Below, piece by piece: positions 7,956 to 14,350 of a stretch of 15,281 bases of DNA. The translations under genes were made by a program, and so were the position numbers. The stretch is from positions 1 to 15,281 of the forward strand of contig JAYWAM010000163.1 of assembly GCA_043782425.1 (NCBI GenBank), read 5' to 3'. The first letter of the stretch is position 1. Each line of letters starts with the position of its first letter. The notes under the pieces were generated by a model. The model was not told the DNA's origin, ran no database searches, and saw only the letters and a list, made by a program, of their open reading frames with translations. Source of the stretch: JAYWAM01 sp043782425 (lineage in GTDB: Bacteria > Pseudomonadota > Gammaproteobacteria > Burkholderiales > Usitatibacteraceae).

Positions 7956-10265
7956 TCAATGCAGGCGTCGGTCTTTGAGCGTGTCCAACAAGCTATCTAC
8001 CGCGCGCTGCATCATGGGCGCTTCTTCCAAAATGCGCGCCAGACCTTCGCGCATTTGCGCGGCCAGCGCCTCGGGGCTGATCGATATTGCATCCGCAAGT
8101 TGCGGGCTGGTGAACAGGTAAATACCCTTGAGGGGGCTGATCCAGGCCAGCTTGGCGCGCACTCTGCGCCCAGTGTCACGACGAAACTCCACCCACACGC
8201 CGCGCCTCAGGGGTAGCGACTCCTCGCCGGACGATTCAGCCAAGTCATATAAAGTATCTGGTTTGGGATTGTAAAGGCGTATTTCCTCTATCTTTACGCC
8301 TGCACGATCAACATGATTATGGGTAAGACAGGCAGCGCCGATTTCCGCCTTCGGCTTTTCTGCTTCCAGCACGCCGCCAAGATAAGTGGCGGCGTCAACC
8401 CATCCGGGCCGCGTAGCGCAACTCACGGCAATGGTTTCGTCGCACAGCCCAGCCTTTACGGCGGAAGCATGACAGTCAATCAGTGCGGAAAAAAACTTCG
8501 CGCGCTCAGGCTGCTCCATCCCTGCGATGCGCATGCCGTCCTGAAGACGCTTCAGAAGTGTAGGCAACAACAAAACCAATGATCTGCGATCATCGGCAGT
8601 ATTCTTCGGCTCGACGCTCCAGACAAGCTCCTCTACAGTTGAACATGCGCGCTTCCATTCCTCGCCATCTTCTCCGCATGCCAGATGAGCTTGTTTTAGC
8701 ACGTCCACCCAACGGCCCTTTAACATCACCACAACAGGAGCAGGCAAGATTTTGCTCTCTAGCCTTTCGTTGATGGCGCTTTCGGCAACCAAGCGCGCAA
8801 TTTCGTTTCTCTCGCGCTCATGCACCAGGCTTGCAGACTGCTCGATCAACGCGACATCCTCCTGCTCGCGCCTGGCAATGTAAGCTTCGAGCTCAGCAAC
8901 TTGCTCGGAAAACAACGTAATGTCAGTTTCAAAACCATTTTGCACACGATCTACAACCGTCTCAATTTGCAGGTACAGCGGATCGTCGCGCTCAATGTTT
9001 TCGTCACATTCCAGCGCTACGACGGCAAGCGTGTCGAGCAGGCGACGCGCAGGGTGCGACTTTAGCGAAAAAAAACTTCTGTCCAGCAAGGCAACCTTGA
9101 GCACCGGGATTTGCAGACGCGCCAGCAAGGCCTTTATCACTTCCGGCAAGTGCTTTTCGGCAAATACGTAGTCGAACAACATCGCCACAATGTCGATGGT
9201 AAGCGCATCGAGCGGCGCGGCGCTGCCTGCCAGCGCACCGGCCCTGATGTCGTGCAGAATATTGAAAGCTTGCGTCAGATTCGTCGCCAGTCCAGCAGCG
9301 GGAGTCGCTGTCACACCTGTGGCGGGTGCATGCTGTATCTGAGTCAGCGAGTTGATTAGCCCAGATGCCGAGCTGCTCAAGTTGCCTGGCGCGCCTGCGA
9401 TCGAGGCCCCCGTACTATTGGGTTGTGACATGGGAGCGCTTTGCATCATCATTTGCTGAAGCATGGCGAACAGGTCGGGGGTGGGAGCTTCTACGGCTTT
9501 CTGACCTTCTTCGGCGCCGTTTTTCCGCGCCGAAGCTTGCGTTGTGCGGCGATAGGTGGGGCGAACCTGAGGAAGGATCTGATGCCGTGTCACCAGGTGA
9601 CTGTTGATGTCGTGATACACCGCCAGCATGTCTTTGGCCACATGCTGTTCGAACAGCTTCAAAATGGTCAGCTTGACACGATAGCCTACGGTAATCTGGT
9701 CACACGCCTCCTTGAGGGCGTTGCAAACCATTGCAGGGCTCATGGGATTGGCCTCGTCCGACAGCTCTGGATCGTGAAGAAGAAATCCCATGCGTTGCGA
9801 AAGCGCGAACAGTTCGTCTTCGCAGGTTGATTTGAGTTTCCTGGTCATATCGGACAGCGCTATGGACTCTTCCAGCGCGCTGTCATCGACTAAACTTAGA
9901 TTCATGGCGCCGTAATCAACAGTATTTTTTGGTACTTTGTCGGGCTCGCCGTGAACCTTGCCGTTGTAAGAGCCGACGAAGCGCTGACGAAAGGATTCCT
10001 CAATAACGGAACGCTTTTCGCGCGCCTGTGCTCGCGCGTCTAGAAAGAGATTCTGCAATTCGCGGTCAACCGTATTTTCGGCCATGCTGAAAAGCTCGTC
10101 TTCGATTTTGTCAAAGGCGCCTGTTAAAACCTCGCAGATGCGCTTTAATGCCATGTCGCGGCAATCGTTGAGCACCCCCGCAGTGTCTGGGGTAGATTTA
10201 CCACGCGCGCTGGCGCGCTGGTAAGCGCTCAGCGAAACAACTTTTTCTGCATTTGCAATGGCCAT
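7956..10265 (-). CDS. DUF1631 protein, under a c-di-GMP riboswitch
   Basis: A large protein of 769 residues with no signal peptide or membrane segment, so cytoplasmic. It matches DUF1631 (PF07793), whose members are sometimes mislabelled thymidine phosphorylase. Recognisable parts are an N-terminal helical region (about 30-100), the LSLVDDSALEESIALSDM block near 120-140, a helical MGFLLHDPELSDEANPMSP region, a glutamine/serine/alanine-rich linker around 260-330, a second helical half, and a C-terminal beta-rich segment from about residue 684 (GVWVEFRRDTGRRVRAKLAW onward) faintly like PilZ domains. Biochemical function is unknown. The start is supported by AGGAG six bases before the ATG. Its 5' leader carries a c-di-GMP-I aptamer, which suggests a role in the motile/sessile switch (inference). 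Confidence 0.9.
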   Translation of the reverse strand: MAIANAEKVVSLSAYQRASARGKSTPDTAGVLNDCRDMALKRICEVLTGAFDKIEDELFSMAENTVDRELQNLFLDARAQAREKRSVIEESFRQRFVGSYNGKVHGEPDKVPKNTVDYGAMNLSLVDDSALEESIALSDMTRKLKSTCEDELFALSQRMGFLLHDPELSDEANPMSPAMVCNALKEACDQITVGYRVKLTILKLFEQHVAKDMLAVYHDINSHLVTRHQILPQVRPTYRRTTQASARKNGAEEGQKAVEAPTPDLFAMLQQMMMQSAPMSQPNSTGASIAGAPGNLSSSASGLINSLTQIQHAPATGVTATPAAGLATNLTQAFNILHDIRAGALAGSAAPLDALTIDIVAMLFDYVFAEKHLPEVIKALLARLQIPVLKVALLDRSFFSLKSHPARRLLDTLAVVALECDENIERDDPLYLQIETVVDRVQNGFETDITLFSEQVAELEAYIARREQEDVALIEQSASLVHERERNEIARLVAESAINERLESKILPAPVVVMLKGRWVDVLKQAHLACGEDGEEWKRACSTVEELVWSVEPKNTADDRRSLVLLLPTLLKRLQDGMRIAGMEQPERAKFFSALIDCHASAVKAGLCDETIAVSCATRPGWVDAATYLGGVLEAEKPKAEIGAACLTHNHVDRAGVKIEEIRLYNPKPDTLYDLAESSGEESLPLRRGVWVEFRRDTGRRVRAKLAWISPLKGIYLFTSPQLADAISISPEALAAQMREGLARILEEAPMMQRAVDSLLDTLKDRRLH

Positions 10266-10334
10266 ACTGCACTCCTAGTCATACGCAGCTTGCGCCGCCG
10301 TAAAACACCAGTCAGGACGTTGGAGAGTGCTAGT
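10266..10334 (-). promoter_or_regulatory. Candidate ribosome-binding-site-masking hairpin before DUF1631
   Basis: On the minus strand ACTAGCACTC (10334 down to 10325) can pair with GAGTGCAGT (10274 down to 10266): nine base pairs with one bulged A, around a loop of about 50 nt. The second arm includes the GAG of the AGGAG ribosome-binding site (10276-10272) and runs to the base before the ATG. This would suit a riboswitch that controls translation. I found no poly-U-backed terminator between aptamer and start codon, which also favours translational control. I could not identify the alternative pairing that the aptamer would drive. Confidence 0.4.
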
Positions 10335-10416
10335 AGCCGAGAATGCAGCGAGTCCCTTAGGGCCGCACCGCTTATGGTAGAGCGGATTGGCTGGACCAGC
10401 CCGCTATGTTTTCGAC

Positions 10417-10504
10417 AATCTGGCAATCCCGCTATCATAGGAAATCCCTTAGACCGGAGACTTTGCGCCCCCATCTTTCGACGGGTTTGCCCTGTTTCAG
10501 AATT
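10417..10504 (-). ncRNA. Cyclic-di-GMP-I (GEMM) riboswitch aptamer
   Basis: Read on the minus strand, this segment follows the conserved GEMM pattern step by step. ACAGGGCAAACC lies at 10495-10484. The P2 hairpin CCCGTC-GAAA-GATGGG (10485-10470) carries the conserved GAAA tetraloop. GCGCAAAGTCTCCGG (10468-10454) continues into TCTAAGGG (10453-10446), the tetraloop receptor. ATGATAGCGGG (10438-10428) and ATTGCC (10427-10422) close the second arm. Closing stem P1 can form between AATTCTG (10504-10498) and CAGATT (10422-10417), with one bulged T. The known Vc2 aptamer has the same order of elements. It sits 151 nt upstream of the DUF1631 start codon on the same strand, so it should control that gene by binding c-di-GMP. 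Confidence 0.9.
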
Positions 10505-10521
10505 TGGTTGGCGTGAAGAAA

Positions 10522-10537
10522 TGTGAACAACTTCACA
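10522..10537. promoter_or_regulatory. CRP-type operator, perfect TGTGA-N6-TCACA
   Basis: The 16-bp sequence TGTGAACAACTTCACA is an exact inverted repeat at its arms and matches the CRP-family core (TGTGA, six bases, TCACA); it does not fit FNR (TTGAT-N4-ATCAA). It lies about 18 bp upstream of the riboswitch aptamer on the minus strand, where the DUF1631 leader promoter must be. If transcription starts near 10490-10500, the site centre would be roughly 30-40 bp upstream, near where class II CRP sites act; no convincing -10/-35 pair is visible to fix this. It is 185 bp from the divergent kinase gene, so it more likely serves DUF1631. Confidence 0.55.
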
Positions 10538-10603
10538 CAACCAGTTCAGATTAGCTCATATATGCGACTTGCCGTCAATGTGGCCTTGATAGTTTCCGAC
10601 AAA

Positions 10604-10618
10604 CGGCAATAATTGCCG
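10604..10618. promoter_or_regulatory. 15-bp perfect palindrome upstream of the PfkB kinase gene
   Basis: CGGCAATAATTGCCG is a perfect inverted repeat (seven-base arms around one A). It lies 104 bp before the kinase start codon and about 72 bp upstream of its likely -10 box, a plausible place for an operator. It could also be chance or a small hairpin. No regulator family is recognised for it. Confidence 0.3.
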
Positions 10619-10689
10619 ATAAACGTCGTTTCGCAAGCGCGTCATCAGGCCGATATTCGTCAATTCGGGCCGACGAGTTGGTGTAGCGG

Positions 10690-10695
10690 TATAAT
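10690..10695 (+). promoter_or_regulatory. Likely -10 box (TATAAT) for the PfkB kinase gene
   Basis: A perfect TATAAT lies 26 bases before the kinase ATG. Initiation about seven bases further on would give a leader of only about 20 nt, and that leader has no ribosome-binding site. No good -35 hexamer occurs at 16-18 bp upstream (the stretch there is GGGCCG), so an activator may be needed or the promoter may be weak. Confidence 0.45.
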
Positions 10696-10721
10696 TCCGA
10701 AATCTGTTCTGACCACTTCTT

Positions 10722-11657
10722 ATGCACGCACTCATTTGCGGTTCCATGGCTTTTGACACGATTATGGTATTTCATGATCAGTTCAAGAAACATATCCTCC
10801 CGGAGCAGATCCATATTCTCAGTGTTTCGTTCCTGGTGCCCGACTTGCGCCGCGAGTTTGGCGGCTGCGCGGGAAACATCGCCTACAACCTGAAGCTGCT
10901 GGGTGGCAATCCGCTCATCATGGCGACTGTCGGTCAGGACTTTGGTTCTTACGCTGATCGTCTACAAGCACTCGATATCGACAGCGCTCACGTGCGCCAG
11001 GTGCCCGACACTTATACTGCACAATGTTTTATCACCACCGATGTCGATGATAATCAGATCACTGCATTCCATCCCGGCGCGATGAATTTCTCCCACCTCA
11101 ACCACATCGCTGACACTACAGGTGTTTCGCTAGGCATTATTTCGCCCGACGGACGCGACGGCATGCTACAGCACGCGGAAGAATTTCACCGCGCAGGTAT
11201 ACCGTTCATATTTGATCCCGGGCAAGGGCTGCCCATGTTTAACGCGGACGAACTACGGCGCTTCATAGAACTTGCCGATTACGTGACCTTGAACGACTAC
11301 GAAGCCAAATTGCTGGAGGATAAGGTGGGAGAATCCACCAGCACACTGGCCGCCTTGACCAAGGCGCTCATTGTTACCAAAGGCGGGCAGGGTTCGACCA
11401 TCCTGGCAGGCGGTCAAAAACTCGAAATAGCGAGTGTTAAACCGGCAGAAGTCGTTGATCCTACCGGCTGCGGAGATGCCTATCGCGCCGGTTTAATATA
11501 TGGTATTCAGCAGGGCTGGGATTGGCGCAAGACGGGCCGCCTTGCCTCGTTGATGGGAAGCATCAAGATAGAGCATCGCGGCGGTCAGAATCATCATCTT
11601 AGTAGCAATAACATTGCGGCGCGCTACCAAACCGCATTTAATGAATCCCTTTGGTAA
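10722..11657 (+). CDS. PfkB-family carbohydrate (adenosine/ribokinase-like) kinase
   Basis: A ribokinase-fold sugar or nucleoside kinase of 311 residues, cytoplasmic. Signature 1 is seen as FGGCAGNIAYNLKLLGG (46-62). Signature 2 is DPTGCGDAYRAGL (246-258), where Asp252 is the catalytic base and the GCGD loop forms the anion hole. TKGGQGS at 219-225 lies in the ATP-binding part. The N-terminal MHALICGSMAFDTIMVF start is typical of the betaproteobacterial group usually annotated as adenosine kinase-like; the true substrate cannot be set from sequence. No ribosome-binding site precedes the ATG, and a TATAAT lies close upstream. It is followed after 12 bp by the glycine-zipper lipoprotein gene. 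Confidence 0.92.
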   Translation: MHALICGSMAFDTIMVFHDQFKKHILPEQIHILSVSFLVPDLRREFGGCAGNIAYNLKLLGGNPLIMATVGQDFGSYADRLQALDIDSAHVRQVPDTYTAQCFITTDVDDNQITAFHPGAMNFSHLNHIADTTGVSLGIISPDGRDGMLQHAEEFHRAGIPFIFDPGQGLPMFNADELRRFIELADYVTLNDYEAKLLEDKVGESTSTLAALTKALIVTKGGQGSTILAGGQKLEIASVKPAEVVDPTGCGDAYRAGLIYGIQQGWDWRKTGRLASLMGSIKIEHRGGQNHHLSSNNIAARYQTAFNESLW

Positions 11658-11669
11658 GGAGTTGAAATC

Positions 11670-12134
11670 ATGGCTATCGGAAAACTAGCAGTAATCGGCG
11701 TAGTGGTTTGCGGCAGCATATTGACGGGTTGTGCCGCGCCTGGATTGGGTGGTGGCGACTATTCGCGCGGGCAAGTACGTGGCGAACAGACGGTCAGGCT
11801 GGGTGTAGTTGAAAGCGTGCGCGATGTCAGAATCGACGCTCGCGATACCGGCACCGGCACCTTGGCTGGCGCCGCTTTGGGCGGCATCGCCGGCAGCGAA
11901 CTCGGTAGAGGTCGTGGCTCGGTAGCAGGCGCGGTAGCTGGCGCCGTGGTGGGGGGCGTAATCGGCCAAGCAGTAGAAAAATCCGCCAATGATCGTAGAG
12001 GCGTCGAAGTCACCATCAAGCTCGATAGCGGTCGAATAATTGCAGTGACGCAAGAGGCCGATGAGTTATTCCGTGTGGGTGATCGTGTGCGTGTCTTGTC
12101 GGGCCGGGGAGTGACGCGCGTTTCCAGGCTGTAA
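11670..12134 (+). CDS. Glycine-zipper (2TM) outer-membrane lipoprotein, SlyB/Pcp-like
   Basis: A lipoprotein of 154 residues. The signal peptide ends in the lipobox LTGC, so Cys21 is the lipidated residue. A glycine-zipper region follows (about 63-101: GTGTLAGAALGGIAGSELGRG...AGAVAGAVVGGVIGQ), with small residues every four positions that can pack as a membrane hairpin. The C-terminus is a beta-rich tail (VEVTIKLDSGRIIAVTQ...). This layout matches SlyB/PcP-type envelope lipoproteins, which help stabilise the outer membrane. The stop codon of the kinase gene is part of the ribosome-binding site here (TAAGGAG, eight bases before the ATG), so the two genes are likely co-translated. The next gene starts one base after its stop. 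Confidence 0.9.
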   Translation: MAIGKLAVIGVVVCGSILTGCAAPGLGGGDYSRGQVRGEQTVRLGVVESVRDVRIDARDTGTGTLAGAALGGIAGSELGRGRGSVAGAVAGAVVGGVIGQAVEKSANDRRGVEVTIKLDSGRIIAVTQEADELFRVGDRVRVLSGRGVTRVSRL

Positions 12135-12135
12135 T

Positions 12136-14013
12136 TTGACAGGCCCTACAATCCGTCGGCCTCAGGCGAAGCGTTTCATTCGTATAATTCGCTGGACGCG
12201 GGTGTTGTTGCATGTTGGTGCAGCCATGCTGCTCGTAGGCATGGCGTTTCCGCGCGTCGGCACGACGACGCGCGCGCGCCTGACGCGCTGGTGGGCAGCC
12301 AAGTTGCTGCGCATTCTGCACATTTCCCTGGAGGTGCATGGCGCCCGCCCCGATTGGCAGCAACCTAATCTGGTGATTGCAGCAAACCATGTCTCTTGGT
12401 TGGATGTTTATGTCATTAACGCAGTGCGTCCAGCACGCTTCGTGGCCAAGTCGGAAATTCGCGATTGGCCTATTGCAGGCTGGATATGCGACAAGGCCGG
12501 CACTATTTTCATCATGCGCGCGCGTCGCAGCCATACCGCAAAAATCAATCAGGTGATTCATGATGTGCTAGCGGCAGGCGATTGCATAGGGCTTTTCCCC
12601 GAGGGCACCACGTCGCGCGGCGACATGTTACGCAAGTTTCACAGCTCGCTATTTGAGCCTGCGGTGGTAAATCAGGCGCTGGTAGCGCCAACAGCAATTC
12701 GCTACCGCTATCCTGATGGTGAACTCTGTGCGGCGGCGGCTTTCATTGAAGACTTGTCTTTCGCCGAATCGCTGGGATTGATAATTCGTCAGCGCCATTT
12801 GATTTGCGAAATCACCTTTGCCGCGCCTATCCCCGCACAAGGTAAACATCGACGCGAGGTCGCTGCCCTGGCCGAAAGCGCCGTGGCAAGCATCCTCAAT
12901 GTAACGGTGACCAGTGAAAAATTCGCCCTGGGAGGCGCCGCCCTTGCGGCGCGTACTACCGCAGAATTTTGCCTGATACTAGCGCTCGGGTTAACGCTAC
13001 AGGGCCATGCACCGGATGCGAGCGGAGAATCTATGCCCAAACATTTGGCGCAGAAGGCACCGGTGCTTGACCCTCAAGCGCGCTTGGGCAAGCTCATTTT
13101 TTTCGATAAGCGTTTAAGCGCCACCGGCCAAGTCAGTTGTTCAACCTGCCACCGCCCCGAATTGGCGTTCACTGATGGGAAGCCGGTTGCTGCGGGAATC
13201 CACGACGCTCTAGGCACTCGCAATACACCATCGCTGCTGAACGTCTCGCAAAACACCAGCCAGTTCTGGGACGGGCGTGTCACCACGCTGGAGCAACAGG
13301 CTGCGCTTCCGTTCGTCAATCCCATCGAGCACGGTTTGACCAGTCATGATGACTTGCTGTCGAAACTGCGTGCGAATAAGGATTACGCCATTCCGCTGCG
13401 CCGCGCCTATTCCCGCAAGCTCGAAAGCATTCGGCTGGAGGACGTCACCCGTGCGCTCGCGGCCTATGAAAAGACTCTTTCATCTGGCGTGTCGGCATTT
13501 GATCGCTTTCGCTATGGCGGCGATCAAGAGGCTCTACCGTCTTCCGCGCAACGTGGTTTGATGCTTTTCGAAGGGCGCGCTGGCTGCGCCTCTTGTCACA
13601 CCATCGGTACACGTTCGGCCGCATTCACGGATAGTACCTTTCACAGCGCCGGTATCGGCATGCGCGATCTGGGCCAGAAATTGTCTGAATTAACTCGCAG
13701 CGTTGTCGCGCTTTCGCCGACAGAGCTGGATGGCCTGATTGCCACAGACAAGGACATTGCCGCGCTCGGGCGTTTCGTCATCACAAAAAATCCGGGGGAC
13801 ATCGGCAAATTCAAAACGCCCAGTCTACGCAATGTGGCGCTGACAGCGCCTTACATGCATGACGGAAGTGTGACCACGCTGGAAGAGGCGGTGGAAAAAG
13901 AGATCTACTATCGCAACGCCCAGCGTAAGCAACCGGCGGTGTTTACCCCGGAGGAGAAAGCCGATCTTGTCAGTTTTCTTCGCGCGCTTATCGGGGCCGA
14001 ATTTCTCAAGTAG
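12136..14013 (+). CDS. Fusion: PlsC-type acyltransferase + di-heme cytochrome c peroxidase
   Basis: One open frame of 625 residues. Residues 1-257 are a 1-acylglycerol-3-phosphate acyltransferase: N-terminal membrane helix (about 17-38), NHVSWLD (84-90, the HxxxxD catalytic motif) and FPEGTTS (154-160, substrate binding). It would acylate lysophosphatidate at the inner face of the membrane. Residues 275-290 are hydrophobic (FCLILALGLTLQG) and end near GHA, like a signal peptide. Residues 310-625 are a di-heme peroxidase of the CCP/MauG family with CSTCH (335-339) and CASCH (484-488) haem motifs and PYMHDGS (572-578), expected in the periplasm. The start is a TTG one base after the lipoprotein stop, needed to include the N-terminal helix; the first ATG would be residue 31. 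An in-frame GTG at 12907 (codon 258) could start a separate peroxidase, though without a clear ribosome-binding site. Both domains look intact. Confidence 0.85.
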   Translation: MTGPTIRRPQAKRFIRIIRWTRVLLHVGAAMLLVGMAFPRVGTTTRARLTRWWAAKLLRILHISLEVHGARPDWQQPNLVIAANHVSWLDVYVINAVRPARFVAKSEIRDWPIAGWICDKAGTIFIMRARRSHTAKINQVIHDVLAAGDCIGLFPEGTTSRGDMLRKFHSSLFEPAVVNQALVAPTAIRYRYPDGELCAAAAFIEDLSFAESLGLIIRQRHLICEITFAAPIPAQGKHRREVAALAESAVASILNVTVTSEKFALGGAALAARTTAEFCLILALGLTLQGHAPDASGESMPKHLAQKAPVLDPQARLGKLIFFDKRLSATGQVSCSTCHRPELAFTDGKPVAAGIHDALGTRNTPSLLNVSQNTSQFWDGRVTTLEQQAALPFVNPIEHGLTSHDDLLSKLRANKDYAIPLRRAYSRKLESIRLEDVTRALAAYEKTLSSGVSAFDRFRYGGDQEALPSSAQRGLMLFEGRAGCASCHTIGTRSAAFTDSTFHSAGIGMRDLGQKLSELTRSVVALSPTELDGLIATDKDIAALGRFVITKNPGDIGKFKTPSLRNVALTAPYMHDGSVTTLEEAVEKEIYYRNAQRKQPAVFTPEEKADLVSFLRALIGAEFLK

Positions 14014-14350
14014 ACGCTTCAAGAAGTAGATCGAGAAGGCGCTGGGGCAGCGCGAGCGGCACGGGACGGTCAAGACAGAAAGAGGAGGGAGATCACTGTG
14101 CCATACGGCGGAGACAGCGCCCCCTCTAGCAGCAATGCATGTCTAATTCCGTTTTGAAACGCAGCGCTTGACAAAAATCATTGCGTTCTATCACCATGTC
14201 ATCTTCTTGACATCGAATAACGTCAAAGTGACTCACAACAGCGTTCCGAGTACGGTAACTGATAAAACTGCTTGCAAATAATTCTTTACGCGAACTTGCC
14301 ATGCAATGTGCTGAGCTTCGCGCACTAGATTTCTAAGGGGATATAGAAAG
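14014..14350. other. Intergenic region, 337 bp, with weak regulatory signals
   Basis: No convincing gene is present. A GC-rich hairpin (GCGCTG-GGG-CAGCGC, 14039-14053) follows the fusion gene but has no T-run, so it is not a clear terminator. TTGACA boxes occur at 14168-14173 and 14207-14212, but neither has a good -10 at the right distance. The second forms an inverted repeat, TTGAC-N10-GTCAA (14207-14226), that might be an operator. A 19-codon reading frame (14098-14157, GTG start) lies behind a strong GGAGGG but resembles nothing known. The promoter of the repeat-protein gene is probably here. Confidence 0.5.

Noticed and set aside
7956..10265. Thymidine phosphorylase label for the DUF1631 protein
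   Set aside because: This name circulates for the family, but none of the glycosyltransferase-family motifs of thymidine phosphorylase are present.
10229..10540. Minus-strand 103-codon frame and plus-strand 78-codon frame (10290-10526) in the regulatory gap
   Set aside because: Both run through the riboswitch and leader; the conserved RNA structure explains the sequence, and the translations resemble no protein.
10556..10814. Two short minus-strand frames (67 and 79 codons) upstream of and overlapping the kinase gene
   Set aside because: They overlap the kinase promoter and start, share no family features, and lack good ribosome-binding sites.
12016..12561. A 181-codon minus-strand frame across the lipoprotein/acyltransferase junction
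   Set aside because: Antisense to two well-supported genes, with no domain and an unlikely cysteine/histidine-rich composition.
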